Below are positions 1 through 7,447 of a stretch of 12,519 bases of DNA, piece after piece (the stretch's first letter is position 1; each line of letters begins with the position of its first letter). The position numbers were made by a program, and so were the translations under genes. The DNA comes from an uncultured Clostridia bacterium. Its GTDB lineage: Bacteria; Bacillota; Clostridia; Oscillospirales; Acutalibacteraceae. The notes under the pieces are model-generated. The model did not search any database, was not told where the DNA came from, and saw only the letters and a list, made by a program, of their open reading frames with translations. Location: contig CAMHNT010000040.1 of assembly GCA_946186535.1 (NCBI GenBank), positions 1-12,519 of the forward strand, given 5' to 3'.

Positions 1-375
1 GAACAGTGCTTTGCGATACTTTTCGAAATGACGTTCAGCGACGATTCCTATGAGGATATTCTGGATAACGCAGTTGAATCGAGAATGATTGAAGCCGAAG
101 AGTACACAATGAAAATTCTGGGATATTATTCCGAAAATAAAGAAAAAGTGGATGAAATCATAAAAGCCAACATAAAAGGCTGGACAATAGACCGCCTTTC
201 CAGAGCGACGCTCAGTGCTTTAAGGCTGGCTGTTTCCGAGCTCAACAGCACGAAAACAGGTGAGAGCATTGTTATAAACGAGGCGATCGAAATCACAAAG
301 AAATATGCGACTCCGAAGGAAGCCTCTTTCGTAAACGGCGTATTGGGTTCAGTAGTAAAGAACAGCTCAAGATGA
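1..375 (+). CDS. nusB: Transcription antitermination factor NusB (5' end outside window)
   Basis: This is the C-terminal 124 residues of NusB; the reading frame is open to the first base of the window, so the true start lies upstream. NusB binds NusE (ribosomal protein S10) and the boxA element of rRNA leader transcripts, and so supports antitermination and correct rRNA processing. The visible protein is the helical NusB fold: an opening that reads EQCFAILFE, the segment around GWTIDRLSRATLSALRLAV, then INEAIEITKKYATPKEASFVNGVLG near the end, which is the most recognisable family stretch. NusB is usually about 130-145 residues, so only some 10-20 residues are missing. The stop codon overlaps the ATG of the next gene, so the two are probably translationally coupled. 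An internal ATG at 28 is in frame but would remove part of the first helix and is not the start. Confidence 0.95.
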   Translation, partial: EQCFAILFEMTFSDDSYEDILDNAVESRMIEAEEYTMKILGYYSENKEKVDEIIKANIKGWTIDRLSRATLSALRLAVSELNSTKTGESIVINEAIEITKKYATPKEASFVNGVLGSVVKNSSR

Positions 376-1343
376 TGACTATGGAGAGTAATCGATTTGT
401 TCTCGGAATAGATACGAGCAACTACACGACGTCCGTTGCCCTGTACGATCCGACAGAAAAAAAGGTCTGTCATAAAAGAAAGCTTCTTCCTGTTTCGGAA
501 GGTCAGGTCGGCTTAAGACAGAGCGACGCCGTATTTCATCATACTCAGCAGCTTCATGTTCTTGTGAACGAACTTTTTGAAGAACTTGAGGCGAAGCCAG
601 AAATCCTTGCGATAGGCGTGTCGTCAAGACCGAGAGACATGGAAGGCTCTTATATGCCGTGCTTTACGGTGGGAATCAATGCCGCAAATATTTTAGGTGC
701 GGTTCTCGGAGTTCCTGTTTTTAAGTTCTCTCATCAGATGGGGCACATCGCAGCGGCTATATATTCTTCCGATGCCGGATATCTTTATGACAGAAATTTC
801 ATTGCGTTTCATGTGTCCGGCGGAACTACTGAAGCTGTGCTTGTAAAGCCTGATACCGATAAGATTTTTTCTTCCGAAATAGTAGGAAAAACGCTTGATC
901 TTCATGCAGGTCAGGCTATCGACAGAGTCGGCGTGAGCATGGGACTTCCTTTTCCTTGCGGAAAGGAACTTGAAAAGCTTGCATTGAAATGCGATAAAAA
1001 CATAAAGGTTAAAACCTGTATAAAAAACACAGACTGCTGTCTTTCGGGCATACAGAATATCTGTGAGAAAATGATAAAAAATAATACTGATTCCTCTGAA
1101 ACGGCGCTCACATGTCTTGCTTTTGTGGAAAAAACTCTTGAAGGAATGTGTTCGGAAATTTTAAACAGATACGGTGATATGCCGATTCTGTTTGCAGGAG
1201 GAGTTATGTCAAATTCGATTATCCGGAAAGGTTTGTCGGAAAAGTTCGATTGTATATTTGCGCTTCCGGAATTCTCCACGGACAATGCCTGCGGTACCGC
1301 AGTTCTCGCAGCTTACAAATATCAGAAGGAGCTTGAAAAATGA
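372..1343 (+). CDS. TsaD/Kae1-like (ASKHA, peptidase M22 type) paralog of unknown role
   Basis: A 323-residue member of the TsaD/Kae1 family, often annotated as O-sialoglycoprotein endopeptidase or peptidase M22. True TsaD makes the N6-threonylcarbamoyl group of tRNA A37 with TsaB and TsaE. Visible signatures are the N-terminal phosphate loop GIDTSNYTTS (residues 12-21), a metal-binding HxxxH-type motif HQMGH (121-125), a GGTT turn near 150 and a C-terminal FAGGVMSN followed by STDNA with Asp304. Several TsaD hallmarks differ: the usual DDAAGEAFDK reads DLHAGQAIDR, and the usual GPGL segment reads SRPRDMEGSY. This makes it a paralog, not the tRNA enzyme itself. It overlaps nusB by 4 nt and xseA by 4 nt (ATGA). 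ATG codons at 372, 375 and 381 are all possible starts and no strong ribosome binding site chooses between them. Function is unknown; a metal- and nucleotide-binding protein is inferred from the retained motifs. Confidence 0.8.
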   Translation: MMTMESNRFVLGIDTSNYTTSVALYDPTEKKVCHKRKLLPVSEGQVGLRQSDAVFHHTQQLHVLVNELFEELEAKPEILAIGVSSRPRDMEGSYMPCFTVGINAANILGAVLGVPVFKFSHQMGHIAAAIYSSDAGYLYDRNFIAFHVSGGTTEAVLVKPDTDKIFSSEIVGKTLDLHAGQAIDRVGVSMGLPFPCGKELEKLALKCDKNIKVKTCIKNTDCCLSGIQNICEKMIKNNTDSSETALTCLAFVEKTLEGMCSEILNRYGDMPILFAGGVMSNSIIRKGLSEKFDCIFALPEFSTDNACGTAVLAAYKYQKELEK

Positions 1344-2569
1344 GCGCTTCAATTTTGACTGTTTCTCAGATAAATACTTATGTGAAAATGCTCCTTGACG
1401 GAGATCCGAGATTGAAAAATGTTTTCATAAGCGGAGAAATTTCAAATTTCAACAATAACTACCGATCGGGTCATTTTTATTTTTCTCTGAAAGATGAGAA
1501 GTCCGTGATAAAAGCGGTTATGTTTTCGACGAATGCTTCGAGAGTAAGATTTAAACCCGTTGACGGAATGAAGGTTATTGTAAGCGGAAGAATATCGGTT
1601 TATGAAGCGACTGGTCAGTATCAGCTCTATGTCGACAGCATGCAGCCCGACGGCGTCGGCTCGTTGGCGATAGCGTATGAACAGCTCAAAAACAGGCTTT
1701 TGGAAGAGGGCTTGTTCGATGATTCGCATAAGCTTCGGATACCGGAGTTTCCTAAAAAAATCGGCGTTATAACATCTTCGACCGGCGCGGTTATCCAGGA
1801 TATAAAAAACGTTGTTTCAAGACGCTGTCCCGTTGTGGAAATTGTTCTTTGTCCTGCGGCGGTTCAGGGCGAATATGCCGCACAGCAGCTTGTCGGTGCG
1901 GTTGAGCTTTTCAACCGGCTGAATAATGTCGATGTTATAATTATCGGAAGGGGAGGCGGTTCTTTCGAGGATCTGAACTGTTTCAATGATGAACGTCTTG
2001 TCAGAACGATCTACGCTTCAAAAATTCCGGTTATATCGGCGGTAGGCCATGAAACCGATTATACTCTCTGTGATTTCGTTTCCGACCTTCGAGCGCCTAC
2101 TCCTTCTGCAGCTGCCGAGATTGCGGTTCCGGACAGAAGCGAGCTTCGGAAAGAGATTGACGATATCTATGAATTTATCGAGAGTGCCGTTGAGAATAAG
2201 CTATATTCCGAAATGCTGTCTGTCGACAGATTGAACGACAGGCTCAGTAGCCTTCGCTTTGATAATTACATAGTCAGCGAACGAATGTATATATTGTCTT
2301 TAAATAAAAATCTGAATTCAATGATCGAAAATAAAATAAAGCTTGAAAAGGCCGAGGTCAGTGCTGCGGCAAATAAGGTCAATTCACTAAGCCCGATAAA
2401 CCTTTTGCAGAAAGGCTATTCCGCAGTATTAAAGGATAATTCCGTGGTTAGCTCGGTGAAGCTTCTTGATGTGAATGACAGAATTACCGTAAAAATGGCG
2501 GACGGAGAAATAAACTGTTCCGTGGAAAGTATAGATGTGTCAGGAGAAAAAATCTATGAAAGAATATAA
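1340..2569 (+). CDS. xseA: Exodeoxyribonuclease VII large subunit
   Basis: XseA is the catalytic subunit of exonuclease VII, a cytoplasmic enzyme that degrades single-stranded DNA from both ends and works in recombination and repair. The 409 residues are a normal length. The N-terminal OB-fold (about 1-100) begins with LTVSQINTYVKMLL and contains SGEISNF and HFYFSLKDE. The nuclease core follows: GVITSSTGA (142-150), IIGRGGGSFEDL (201-212), then AVGHETDYTL (234-243) and RAPTPSAAAE (251-260), all conserved in the family. A charged helical region, expected to bind several XseB chains, makes up much of the C-terminal part. The ATG overlaps the stop of the upstream gene as ATGA, and the gene overlaps xseB by 14 nt. 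No frameshift or missing key motif was seen. Confidence 0.97.
   Translation: MSASILTVSQINTYVKMLLDGDPRLKNVFISGEISNFNNNYRSGHFYFSLKDEKSVIKAVMFSTNASRVRFKPVDGMKVIVSGRISVYEATGQYQLYVDSMQPDGVGSLAIAYEQLKNRLLEEGLFDDSHKLRIPEFPKKIGVITSSTGAVIQDIKNVVSRRCPVVEIVLCPAAVQGEYAAQQLVGAVELFNRLNNVDVIIIGRGGGSFEDLNCFNDERLVRTIYASKIPVISAVGHETDYTLCDFVSDLRAPTPSAAAEIAVPDRSELRKEIDDIYEFIESAVENKLYSEMLSVDRLNDRLSSLRFDNYIVSERMYILSLNKNLNSMIENKIKLEKAEVSAAANKVNSLSPINLLQKGYSAVLKDNSVVSSVKLLDVNDRITVKMADGEINCSVESIDVSGEKIYERI
2542..2546 (+). promoter_or_regulatory. Ribosome binding site deciding the xseB start
   Basis: AGGAG lies inside the end of xseA, 9 nt before the ATG at 2556. It favours that ATG over an in-frame ATG at 2535, which lies upstream of this site. 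Confidence 0.7.
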
Positions 2570-2756
2570 AACATATGAGGCGGCAAAAAAGCGCCTTGAA
2601 GAAATTGCCGTAAAGCTTGAGGATAAAGATATTTCTCTTGAAAAATCCATGGAGCTTTATGAAGAGGGAACTAAGCTGGTTGCTGTGTGTTATGAAAAGC
2701 TCAGTGCGGCGGAGCTTAAATTTTCTCAGATATCTATCGATAAATTGGGGGAATAA
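2556..2756 (+). CDS. xseB: Exodeoxyribonuclease VII small subunit
   Basis: XseB is the small helical subunit of exonuclease VII; several copies bind the long helices of XseA and control its activity. The product from 2556 is 66 residues. It shows the family pattern: YEAAKKRLEEIAVKLE, then ISLEKSMELYEEGTKL and a final helix around CYEKLSAAELKFSQI. I chose the ATG at 2556 because AGGAG lies 9 nt upstream and the first residues (MKEYKTYEAAK) match the usual beginning. The ATG at 2535 would add seven residues with no ribosome binding site of its own. The gene starts inside xseA (14-nt overlap), which suits translational coupling of the two subunits, and ends 3 nt before ispA. Confidence 0.95.
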   Translation: MKEYKTYEAAKKRLEEIAVKLEDKDISLEKSMELYEEGTKLVAVCYEKLSAAELKFSQISIDKLGE

Positions 2757-2759
2757 TAA

Positions 2760-3632
2760 ATGGAAAACAAGTATCTTCCTTTGATTGAAGAATATCTTCC
2801 AACGCTTCTCCCGTCGTCCGAATGCACAGAAAAAAATGTTGTGAAATCAATGGAGTACAGTCTTCTTGCACCCGGAAAAAGACTGCGTCCGACGCTGCTT
2901 CTTGCGTTCTGTGACGTGTGCGGCGGCGACGTTTTTGCGGCATTGCCGTATGCCTGCGCAGTAGAAATGATACATTCATATTCCCTTATACACGATGATC
3001 TTCCCTGCATGGACGATGACGATCTGAGGAGGGGAAGACCGTCGAATCATATTGTTTTCGGTGAGGATACTGCTCTTCTTGCAGGAGACGCTCTTCAGGC
3101 TCTGGCGTATGAATCCATGCTGAGTGAGAAATCTCTTTCGAGATTCGGACTCGGCGGAGCGAGGGCGGCGGCTATCCTTTCGAAAGCTTCGGGCGCTCTC
3201 GGAATGGTCGGAGGTCAGGTGATCGATCTTGAAACGGAAGGAAAAGATCCTTCGATTGAAACTATCACAGAGATGTATTCAAAAAAAACAGGTCAGCTCA
3301 TAAAAGCTCCGTGTCTTATGGGCTGCGTGCTTTCGGGCGCTGATGAGAAAAAGACTGAAGCTGCTGAAATCTATGCGGAAAAAATCGGTCTTGCTTTTCA
3401 GATCGTTGATGATATTCTTGATATTGTTTCCGATACCGAAACTCTCGGAAAGCCTGTCGGAAGCGATGTTGAAAATGAAAAAGTGAATTACGTCACTAAG
3501 CTCGGAATAGAGAGATCGAGAGAAATTGTATCACAGCTTACGAGGGAAGCTCTGGAGCAGCTTGAAGTTTTTGATTCCGACACTTCATTTTTGAAGGAGC
3601 TTGCTTTGGAGCTTTCACAGCGTGTGTATTAG
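2760..3632 (+). CDS. ispA: Farnesyl diphosphate synthase (short-chain polyprenyl synthetase)
   Basis: IspA condenses dimethylallyl diphosphate with two isopentenyl diphosphates to make farnesyl diphosphate, the precursor of undecaprenyl phosphate and quinone side chains. The 290 residues are normal for the family. Visible motifs are GKRLRPTL (39-46), the first aspartate-rich motif DDLPCMD (79-85) in the context SLIHDDLPCMDDDDLRRG, GQVIDLE (152-158), KTGQLI (176-181) and the second aspartate-rich motif DDILD (217-221) in FQIVDDILD. The context before the first motif matches bacterial FPP synthases more than longer-chain enzymes. A G-rich ribosome binding site (about 2747-2751) lies 8 nt before the ATG. 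The stop codon TAG is formed at the junction with the inserted repeat element: TA comes from the target site and G is the first base of the element. Removing the element restores TAA at the same codon, so the protein is unchanged. Confidence 0.96.
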   Translation: MENKYLPLIEEYLPTLLPSSECTEKNVVKSMEYSLLAPGKRLRPTLLLAFCDVCGGDVFAALPYACAVEMIHSYSLIHDDLPCMDDDDLRRGRPSNHIVFGEDTALLAGDALQALAYESMLSEKSLSRFGLGGARAAAILSKASGALGMVGGQVIDLETEGKDPSIETITEMYSKKTGQLIKAPCLMGCVLSGADEKKTEAAEIYAEKIGLAFQIVDDILDIVSDTETLGKPVGSDVENEKVNYVTKLGIERSREIVSQLTREALEQLEVFDSDTSFLKELALELSQRVY

Positions 3633-3647
3633 GGTGTGTTGACACTA
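3628..3647 (+). repeat. Left arm of 20-bp perfect inverted repeat
   Basis: This arm is the exact reverse complement of 3777-3796. It includes the last two bases of the ispA tyrosine codon, the TA target bases and the first 16 bases of the MITE-like element. Confidence 0.9.
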
Positions 3648-3704
3648 ACGTTAAAGCACATCTTTTTGGCATAATTTTGCTCATACTGCGTCGGAAAATC
3701 TTGC

Positions 3705-3718
3705 CGGGCGACAGCCCG
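3705..3718. other. GC-rich hairpin inside the MITE-like element
   Basis: CGGGC (3705-3709) and GCCCG (3714-3718) can pair around a GACA loop. The stem is only 5 bp, and the nearest T-run (3726-3730) follows after a 7-nt gap, so it is at best a weak terminator. Confidence 0.5.
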
Positions 3719-3740
3719 CCTGCAATTTTTCTCCTTGTCT

Positions 3741-3757
3741 GAGCAGAAATTCTGCTC
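3741..3757. other. 8-bp perfect hairpin inside the MITE-like element
   Basis: GAGCAGAA (3741-3748) and TTCTGCTC (3750-3757) are exact reverse complements around a single base. In RNA the inner pairs would open to give a loop of about five bases. No T-tract follows. It is probably internal structure of the element. Confidence 0.6.
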
Positions 3758-3776
3758 AAAAATCTGCACATTCCCG

Positions 3777-3796
3777 TAGTGTCAACACACCCTAAT
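3777..3796 (-). repeat. Right arm of 20-bp perfect inverted repeat
   Basis: This arm is the exact reverse complement of 3628-3647, with 129 nt between the arms. It closes the MITE-like element. The flanking TA at 3793-3794 is the second copy of the presumed target duplication. Confidence 0.9.
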
Positions 3797-3891
3797 TTCA
3801 AAAATATCACATATAGTTTTCAGGATATTTTTATTAAAACTCTGAATTACATGACTGCAACAACTTTTTTGACTAAAAGGAATGAAAGATT

Positions 3892-5748
3892 TTGAACAAC
3901 TCTTCTTATGAGTATCTTGACAGGATTAATTCGCCGTCGGATCTGAAAAAATTATCTGTTGACGAATTGGAAATTCTTTGTTCGGAGATAAGAGATAAGT
4001 TAATAAAAACAGTATCAAAAAACGGTGGTCATCTGTCGCCTAATCTCGGAACGGTAGAACTCACCGTTGCGATGCACTATGTCTACGATACGCCAAATGA
4101 CAAAATAGTCTGGGACGTAGGGCATCAGGCTTACACTCACAAAATTCTTACCGGCCGCAAGGATAAGCTCGGCACCATCAGAACAAAAGGAGGTCTTTCG
4201 GGATTTCCGAAACGAAAGGAAAGCGAGTACGATGCGTTTAACGTAGGTCACAGCAGTACGTCTATTTCCGCCGCATACGGTATTGCGAAGGCAAGGGAAA
4301 TAAAAGGCGAGAGCGGAAGAACGATTGCCGTTATCGGCGACGGCGCACTGACCGGCGGACTGGCTTTTGAGGGACTTAATAATGCCGGACGTGCAAACAG
4401 GAATTTTACTGTTATTCTCAATGACAACAAAATGTCAATTTCCCGTAACGTGGGTTCAATAGCGAGATATCTTACGCATATCAGAATACGTCCCGGATAT
4501 ATAAAAATAAAAAAGGCAGTTGAAAAAGTCCTTATCCATACTCCTGTTATAGGAAATCCGATAAGAAAGCGTTTGCTTGATTCAAAATCAAGACTCAGAG
4601 TTTCGGTTTACAGAAACACTATTTTCGAGGATCTCGGGTTTGTCTATTACGGACCCGTAGACGGTCACAACCTTCAAAAGCTTATCGACGCTCTGAATGC
4701 GTCAAAGAACGTAAACCAGGGTGTACTCATACACGTGATTACAACGAAAGGGAAGGGATATCAGTATGCGGAAAATGACCCGAAGTCCTTCCACGGAATT
4801 TCAAGCTTCGACATAGACAGCGGCGAACCGATCAGTTCAAAGAAAGGATTTTCCGCTCAGTTCGGTGAGGTCCTGTGTAATATTGCCGAGAAGGACGCCC
4901 GTATCTGTGCAATTTCTGCGGCTATGAAAATAGGAACGGGGCTTCTTGAGTTTTCGAGAAAGTATAAGGACAGATTCTTTGATGTAGGAATAGCGGAAGA
5001 GCATGCCGTGACGTTCGCCGCAGGAATGGCGACCGAGGATATGATACCCATATTCGCAGTTTATTCTTCATTTCTTCAGAGATCCTACGATCAGATAATC
5101 CACGATGCAGCCGCACAGGATCTGCATATTGTACTTGCGATAGACAGGGCAGGAATTGTCGGTGAGGACGGAGAAACACATCAGGGAGTATTTGATGTAC
5201 CGATGCTTAACAACATTCCTAATGTGACAATATATTCCCCATGCTATTTTGATGAGCTGAGGAGCTCTTTATACAGTGCGATCTATAAAACAGACGGTAT
5301 TGCGGCGGTGAGATATCCGAGAGGAGGGGAGCCGTACAGACCTTCGGACTATGAAACGAACGACGTTTATTCCGTTTACGGCAGCGGAAAGGACGCGGCT
5401 GTTGTGACCTACGGAAGGATTTTTGCTCATGCCGCACAGGCGAAGGAGATTCTGAAGGAAAAGGGTATAGATATAACTGTCATAAAGCTCAACAGGATAC
5501 GTCCAATTTCGGAAGCGGCAGTCGAAAAGGCTTCCGGGTTCAAAAAAGTTTACTTTTTTGAAGAGGGAATTGAAACAGGCGGCGTCGGTGAGTTGTTTTA
5601 TTATATGCTGCGTGATTTCAATTTCAAAGGTGATTTTGAATTAACAGGAATTAAAGATAAATTTGTGCCGCAGTCAACGGTCGATGAGGCTTTGGCAGAG
5701 CTTAACCTCGACTGTTGCGGAATAGTCAACAAATTGACTTGGAATTGA
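3892..5748 (+). CDS. dxs: 1-Deoxy-D-xylulose-5-phosphate synthase
   Basis: Dxs joins pyruvate and glyceraldehyde 3-phosphate, with thiamine diphosphate and Mg, to give DXP, the first step of the MEP isoprenoid pathway (DXP also feeds thiamine and pyridoxal synthesis). The 618 residues are full length. Motifs are GGHLSPNLG (His47), the ThDP motif from GDG (149-151) to LNDNKMSISRN (176-186), GPVDGHN (254-260), a histidine in SFHG (His301), the catalytic glutamate in IAEEHAVTFAAG (Glu369), DGETHQG (His430) and YPRG (475-478). The usual AEQHAVT reads AEEHAVT, a conservative change. The start is TTG at 3892: AGGA lies about 10 nt upstream, the residues that follow (SYEYLDRINSPSDLKKL) match the family start, and the first in-frame ATG is 60 codons later. 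The gap upstream is mostly the MITE-like element. tlyA follows after 15 nt. Confidence 0.97.
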   Translation: MNNSSYEYLDRINSPSDLKKLSVDELEILCSEIRDKLIKTVSKNGGHLSPNLGTVELTVAMHYVYDTPNDKIVWDVGHQAYTHKILTGRKDKLGTIRTKGGLSGFPKRKESEYDAFNVGHSSTSISAAYGIAKAREIKGESGRTIAVIGDGALTGGLAFEGLNNAGRANRNFTVILNDNKMSISRNVGSIARYLTHIRIRPGYIKIKKAVEKVLIHTPVIGNPIRKRLLDSKSRLRVSVYRNTIFEDLGFVYYGPVDGHNLQKLIDALNASKNVNQGVLIHVITTKGKGYQYAENDPKSFHGISSFDIDSGEPISSKKGFSAQFGEVLCNIAEKDARICAISAAMKIGTGLLEFSRKYKDRFFDVGIAEEHAVTFAAGMATEDMIPIFAVYSSFLQRSYDQIIHDAAAQDLHIVLAIDRAGIVGEDGETHQGVFDVPMLNNIPNVTIYSPCYFDELRSSLYSAIYKTDGIAAVRYPRGGEPYRPSDYETNDVYSVYGSGKDAAVVTYGRIFAHAAQAKEILKEKGIDITVIKLNRIRPISEAAVEKASGFKKVYFFEEGIETGGVGELFYYMLRDFNFKGDFELTGIKDKFVPQSTVDEALAELNLDCCGIVNKLTWN

Positions 5749-5763
5749 TTTGAGGGTGATGTT

Positions 5764-6573
5764 TTGGCTGAGAAAAAAAGATTGGATGTTTTGCTTTTTG
5801 AAAGAGGACTTGCGGAAAGCAGAGAAAAAGCAAAGGCTATTATAATGTCTGGTATCGTATACGTTGACAATCAGAAGTCCGACAAACCAGGAACCTGCTA
5901 TCCCGAGAGCAGCAACATCGAGGTCAGAGGAAAAACGTTGAAGTATGTGAGCCGAGGGGGACTTAAGCTTGAAAAGGCAATCGATGTTTTTGACATTGAC
6001 CTGAACGGTCTTACGACAATGGATATCGGTGCTTCTCACGGAGGTTTTACGGATTGTATGCTTCAGAACGGAGCGAAAAAGGTTTTCTCGATAGACGTCG
6101 GCTACGGTCAGCTTGCCTATAAGCTTCGCACTGACGAGCGTGTCGTGAATCTCGAGAGAACGAATTTCAGATATGTAACGGACGAGCAGATAACCGACCC
6201 CATTGACTTTTTCAGCGTTGACGTGTCATTTATTTCATTGAGACTGATTCTTCCTGTTGCGAGAAATTTCTTAAAGGAAAACGGCAGGGCGGTTTGTCTT
6301 ATAAAGCCGCAGTTTGAAGCAGGAAGAGAGAACGTCGGAAAAAACGGAGTCGTAAGAGACCCGAAGATTCATTCGGCGGTTATTTCCGGAATAATTGATT
6401 TTGTGACTGAAAACGGTTTTTCAGTTATAGGACTTGACTTTTCGCCGGTAAAGGGGCCGGAGGGAAATATTGAATATCTCCTTTATATTCAGAAAAGCGA
6501 TGCGCCCCGAATTTCGGTTGATATAAATGCCGACAATCTCGTAAAATTATCTCACGAGGCTTTGGATAAATAA
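5764..6573 (+). CDS. tlyA: TlyA family rRNA 2'-O-methyltransferase (S4 plus FtsJ-like domain)
   Basis: TlyA enzymes methylate ribose 2'-OH groups in rRNA with SAM; in Mycobacterium the targets are 16S C1409 and 23S C1920, and loss gives capreomycin resistance. Older annotations call the family hemolysin A. The 269 residues are typical. An S4 RNA-binding domain (about 4-65) runs from KRLDVLLFERGLAESREKA to the linker. The methyltransferase domain follows: SRGGLKLEKA (63-72), the SAM loop DIGASHGGFTD (87-97), DVSFISL (153-159), IKPQFE (180-185) and GPEGNIEYL (231-239). The candidate catalytic Lys68, Asp153, Lys181 and a C-terminal Glu are all present. The start is TTG at 5764 with GAGGG 7 nt upstream; nearby ATG and GTG codons are out of frame. 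It is probably co-transcribed with dxs and nadK. Confidence 0.94.
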   Translation: MAEKKRLDVLLFERGLAESREKAKAIIMSGIVYVDNQKSDKPGTCYPESSNIEVRGKTLKYVSRGGLKLEKAIDVFDIDLNGLTTMDIGASHGGFTDCMLQNGAKKVFSIDVGYGQLAYKLRTDERVVNLERTNFRYVTDEQITDPIDFFSVDVSFISLRLILPVARNFLKENGRAVCLIKPQFEAGRENVGKNGVVRDPKIHSAVISGIIDFVTENGFSVIGLDFSPVKGPEGNIEYLLYIQKSDAPRISVDINADNLVKLSHEALDK

Positions 6574-6589
6574 TTTTTGGTGATGTGAT

Positions 6590-7447
6590 ATGAATATTGC
6601 GATTATACCAAACTCAAGCAAGGATAAGGCAATTGAATATGCAGTGAAAATAACAGAATCCCTTTCCGATTACGATTGCAGATTTTCTGTTCCGGCAGAA
6701 TTCAGAGATACTGTAAAAAGTGAAAAGGCGGAATATTTTCCGAATCATTTCTCAACGGTGGAGAATTCCGATCTGGTTATTGCGATAGGCGGCGACGGAA
6801 CTATAATTCATGTCGCAAAGCATGCGGCTGTTCTAAAAAAGCCTGTGCTTGGCGTAAACTGCGGCAGAGTGGGATTCGTCGCAAACCTCGAGCCGACAGA
6901 GCTGTCTCTTCTGTCGAAGCTTTTTGACAAGAGTTATACAATTGATGACAGAATGCTTCTTGAGGTCACAATCGATCATGATGGAAAAACGGAAACGCTC
7001 TATGCTCTAAACGACGTTACGATATCGAAAGGTTCGGTTTCGAGAATGGTTGAGCTTAACGTTCATTTAAACGGCGAGCTGATAAATTCATACCGTGCGG
7101 ACGGTTTGATCTTTTCGACTCCGACCGGCTCCACCGCATACTCATTATCGGCAGGAGGCCCCGTTATCGAACCGCACATGAAGTGCATACTGCTCACTCC
7201 GATATGTCCGCATTCGCTGTTTTCACGCTCTGTGCTTTTTTCGGACGATTCCGAGGTTACGATATATCCTCATGAAAATTGCGATGAGGATATATTCGCT
7301 ACAGTTGACGGAATCCATTCGTTCCGTATCGACAAGAACGATAGCGTCACGGTAAGAAAAGCCGAGCTTACGGCAAACTTTATAAAGCTTAACAATAAAA
7401 ACTTTTACAGAATACTAAATGACAAGCTGAACGAAAGGAGGAATTGA
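6590..7447 (+). CDS. nadK: NAD kinase
   Basis: NadK phosphorylates NAD to NADP with ATP (or polyphosphate in some enzymes) in the cytoplasm. The 285 residues are normal for the bacterial family. The key loop GGDG (67-70) sits in VIAIGGDGTIIHVAK. It is followed by NCGRVGFVANLE, NDVTISKG (141-148), YRADGLIFSTPTGSTAYSLSAGGP (168-191, written here in pieces: ADGLIFSTPTGSTAYS then LSAGGP) and a final beta-rich part. All are diagnostic of the fold and NAD site. The ATG has GGTGAT-type purine-rich sequence upstream, a pattern also seen before tlyA and recN in this window. Its last codons contain the Shine-Dalgarno sequence of argR, and the gap to the chosen argR start is 2 nt. A Clostridia-type nadK between tlyA and argR is known; Bacillus subtilis lacks nadK at this position. 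Confidence 0.96.
   Translation: MNIAIIPNSSKDKAIEYAVKITESLSDYDCRFSVPAEFRDTVKSEKAEYFPNHFSTVENSDLVIAIGGDGTIIHVAKHAAVLKKPVLGVNCGRVGFVANLEPTELSLLSKLFDKSYTIDDRMLLEVTIDHDGKTETLYALNDVTISKGSVSRMVELNVHLNGELINSYRADGLIFSTPTGSTAYSLSAGGPVIEPHMKCILLTPICPHSLFSRSVLFSDDSEVTIYPHENCDEDIFATVDGIHSFRIDKNDSVTVRKAELTANFIKLNNKNFYRILNDKLNERRN
7436..7441 (+). promoter_or_regulatory. Consensus Shine-Dalgarno deciding the argR start
   Basis: AGGAGG, within AAAGGAGG at 7434-7441, lies in the last codons of nadK. It is 8 nt before the TTG at 7450 but only 2 nt before the in-frame TTG at 7444, so the 7450 start is favoured. Confidence 0.8.

Larger units (their letters stand above)
3632..3792. mobile_element. MITE-like element with 16-bp perfect terminal inverted repeats
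   Basis: A 161-bp non-coding element. The left end GGGTGTGTTGACACTA (3632-3647) is the exact reverse complement of the right end (3777-3792). A TA dinucleotide flanks both sides (3630-3631 and 3793-3794), consistent with TA target duplication. With the flanks counted, the perfect inverted repeat is 20 bp (3628-3647 and 3777-3796). Inside are two more hairpins: CGGGC/GCCCG (3705-3718) and GAGCAGAA/TTCTGCTC (3741-3757). There is no plausible transposase gene, so it would be non-autonomous. TA duplication and the GGGTGTGTTG-type end suggest mobilisation by an IS5- or IS630/Tc1-like transposase, which is inference. It fills most of the 259-nt gap between ispA and dxs. Confidence 0.8.

Noticed and set aside
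3639..3644. TTGACA in the left repeat arm as an outward or inward promoter -35 box
   Set aside because: No -10 sequence lies about 17 bp away on the + strand. The mirror copy in the right arm also lacks one on the - strand.
3705..3730. Hairpin and following T-run as terminator of ispA
   Set aside because: The stem is 5 bp, there are 7 nt before the short T-run, and the hairpin belongs to the inserted element. A real terminator is possible but not supported.
3538..3810. Reverse-strand open frame of 90 codons across the end of ispA and the MITE-like element
   Set aside because: It runs antisense into ispA, is made mostly of the inverted-repeat element and resembles no protein family I know. 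It is probably a chance frame that would recur with each copy of the element.
3797..3891. Riboswitch or T-box leader before dxs
   Set aside because: Once the MITE-like element is removed only about 95 nt remain. They are AT-rich with no strong stem, terminator or known aptamer motif.
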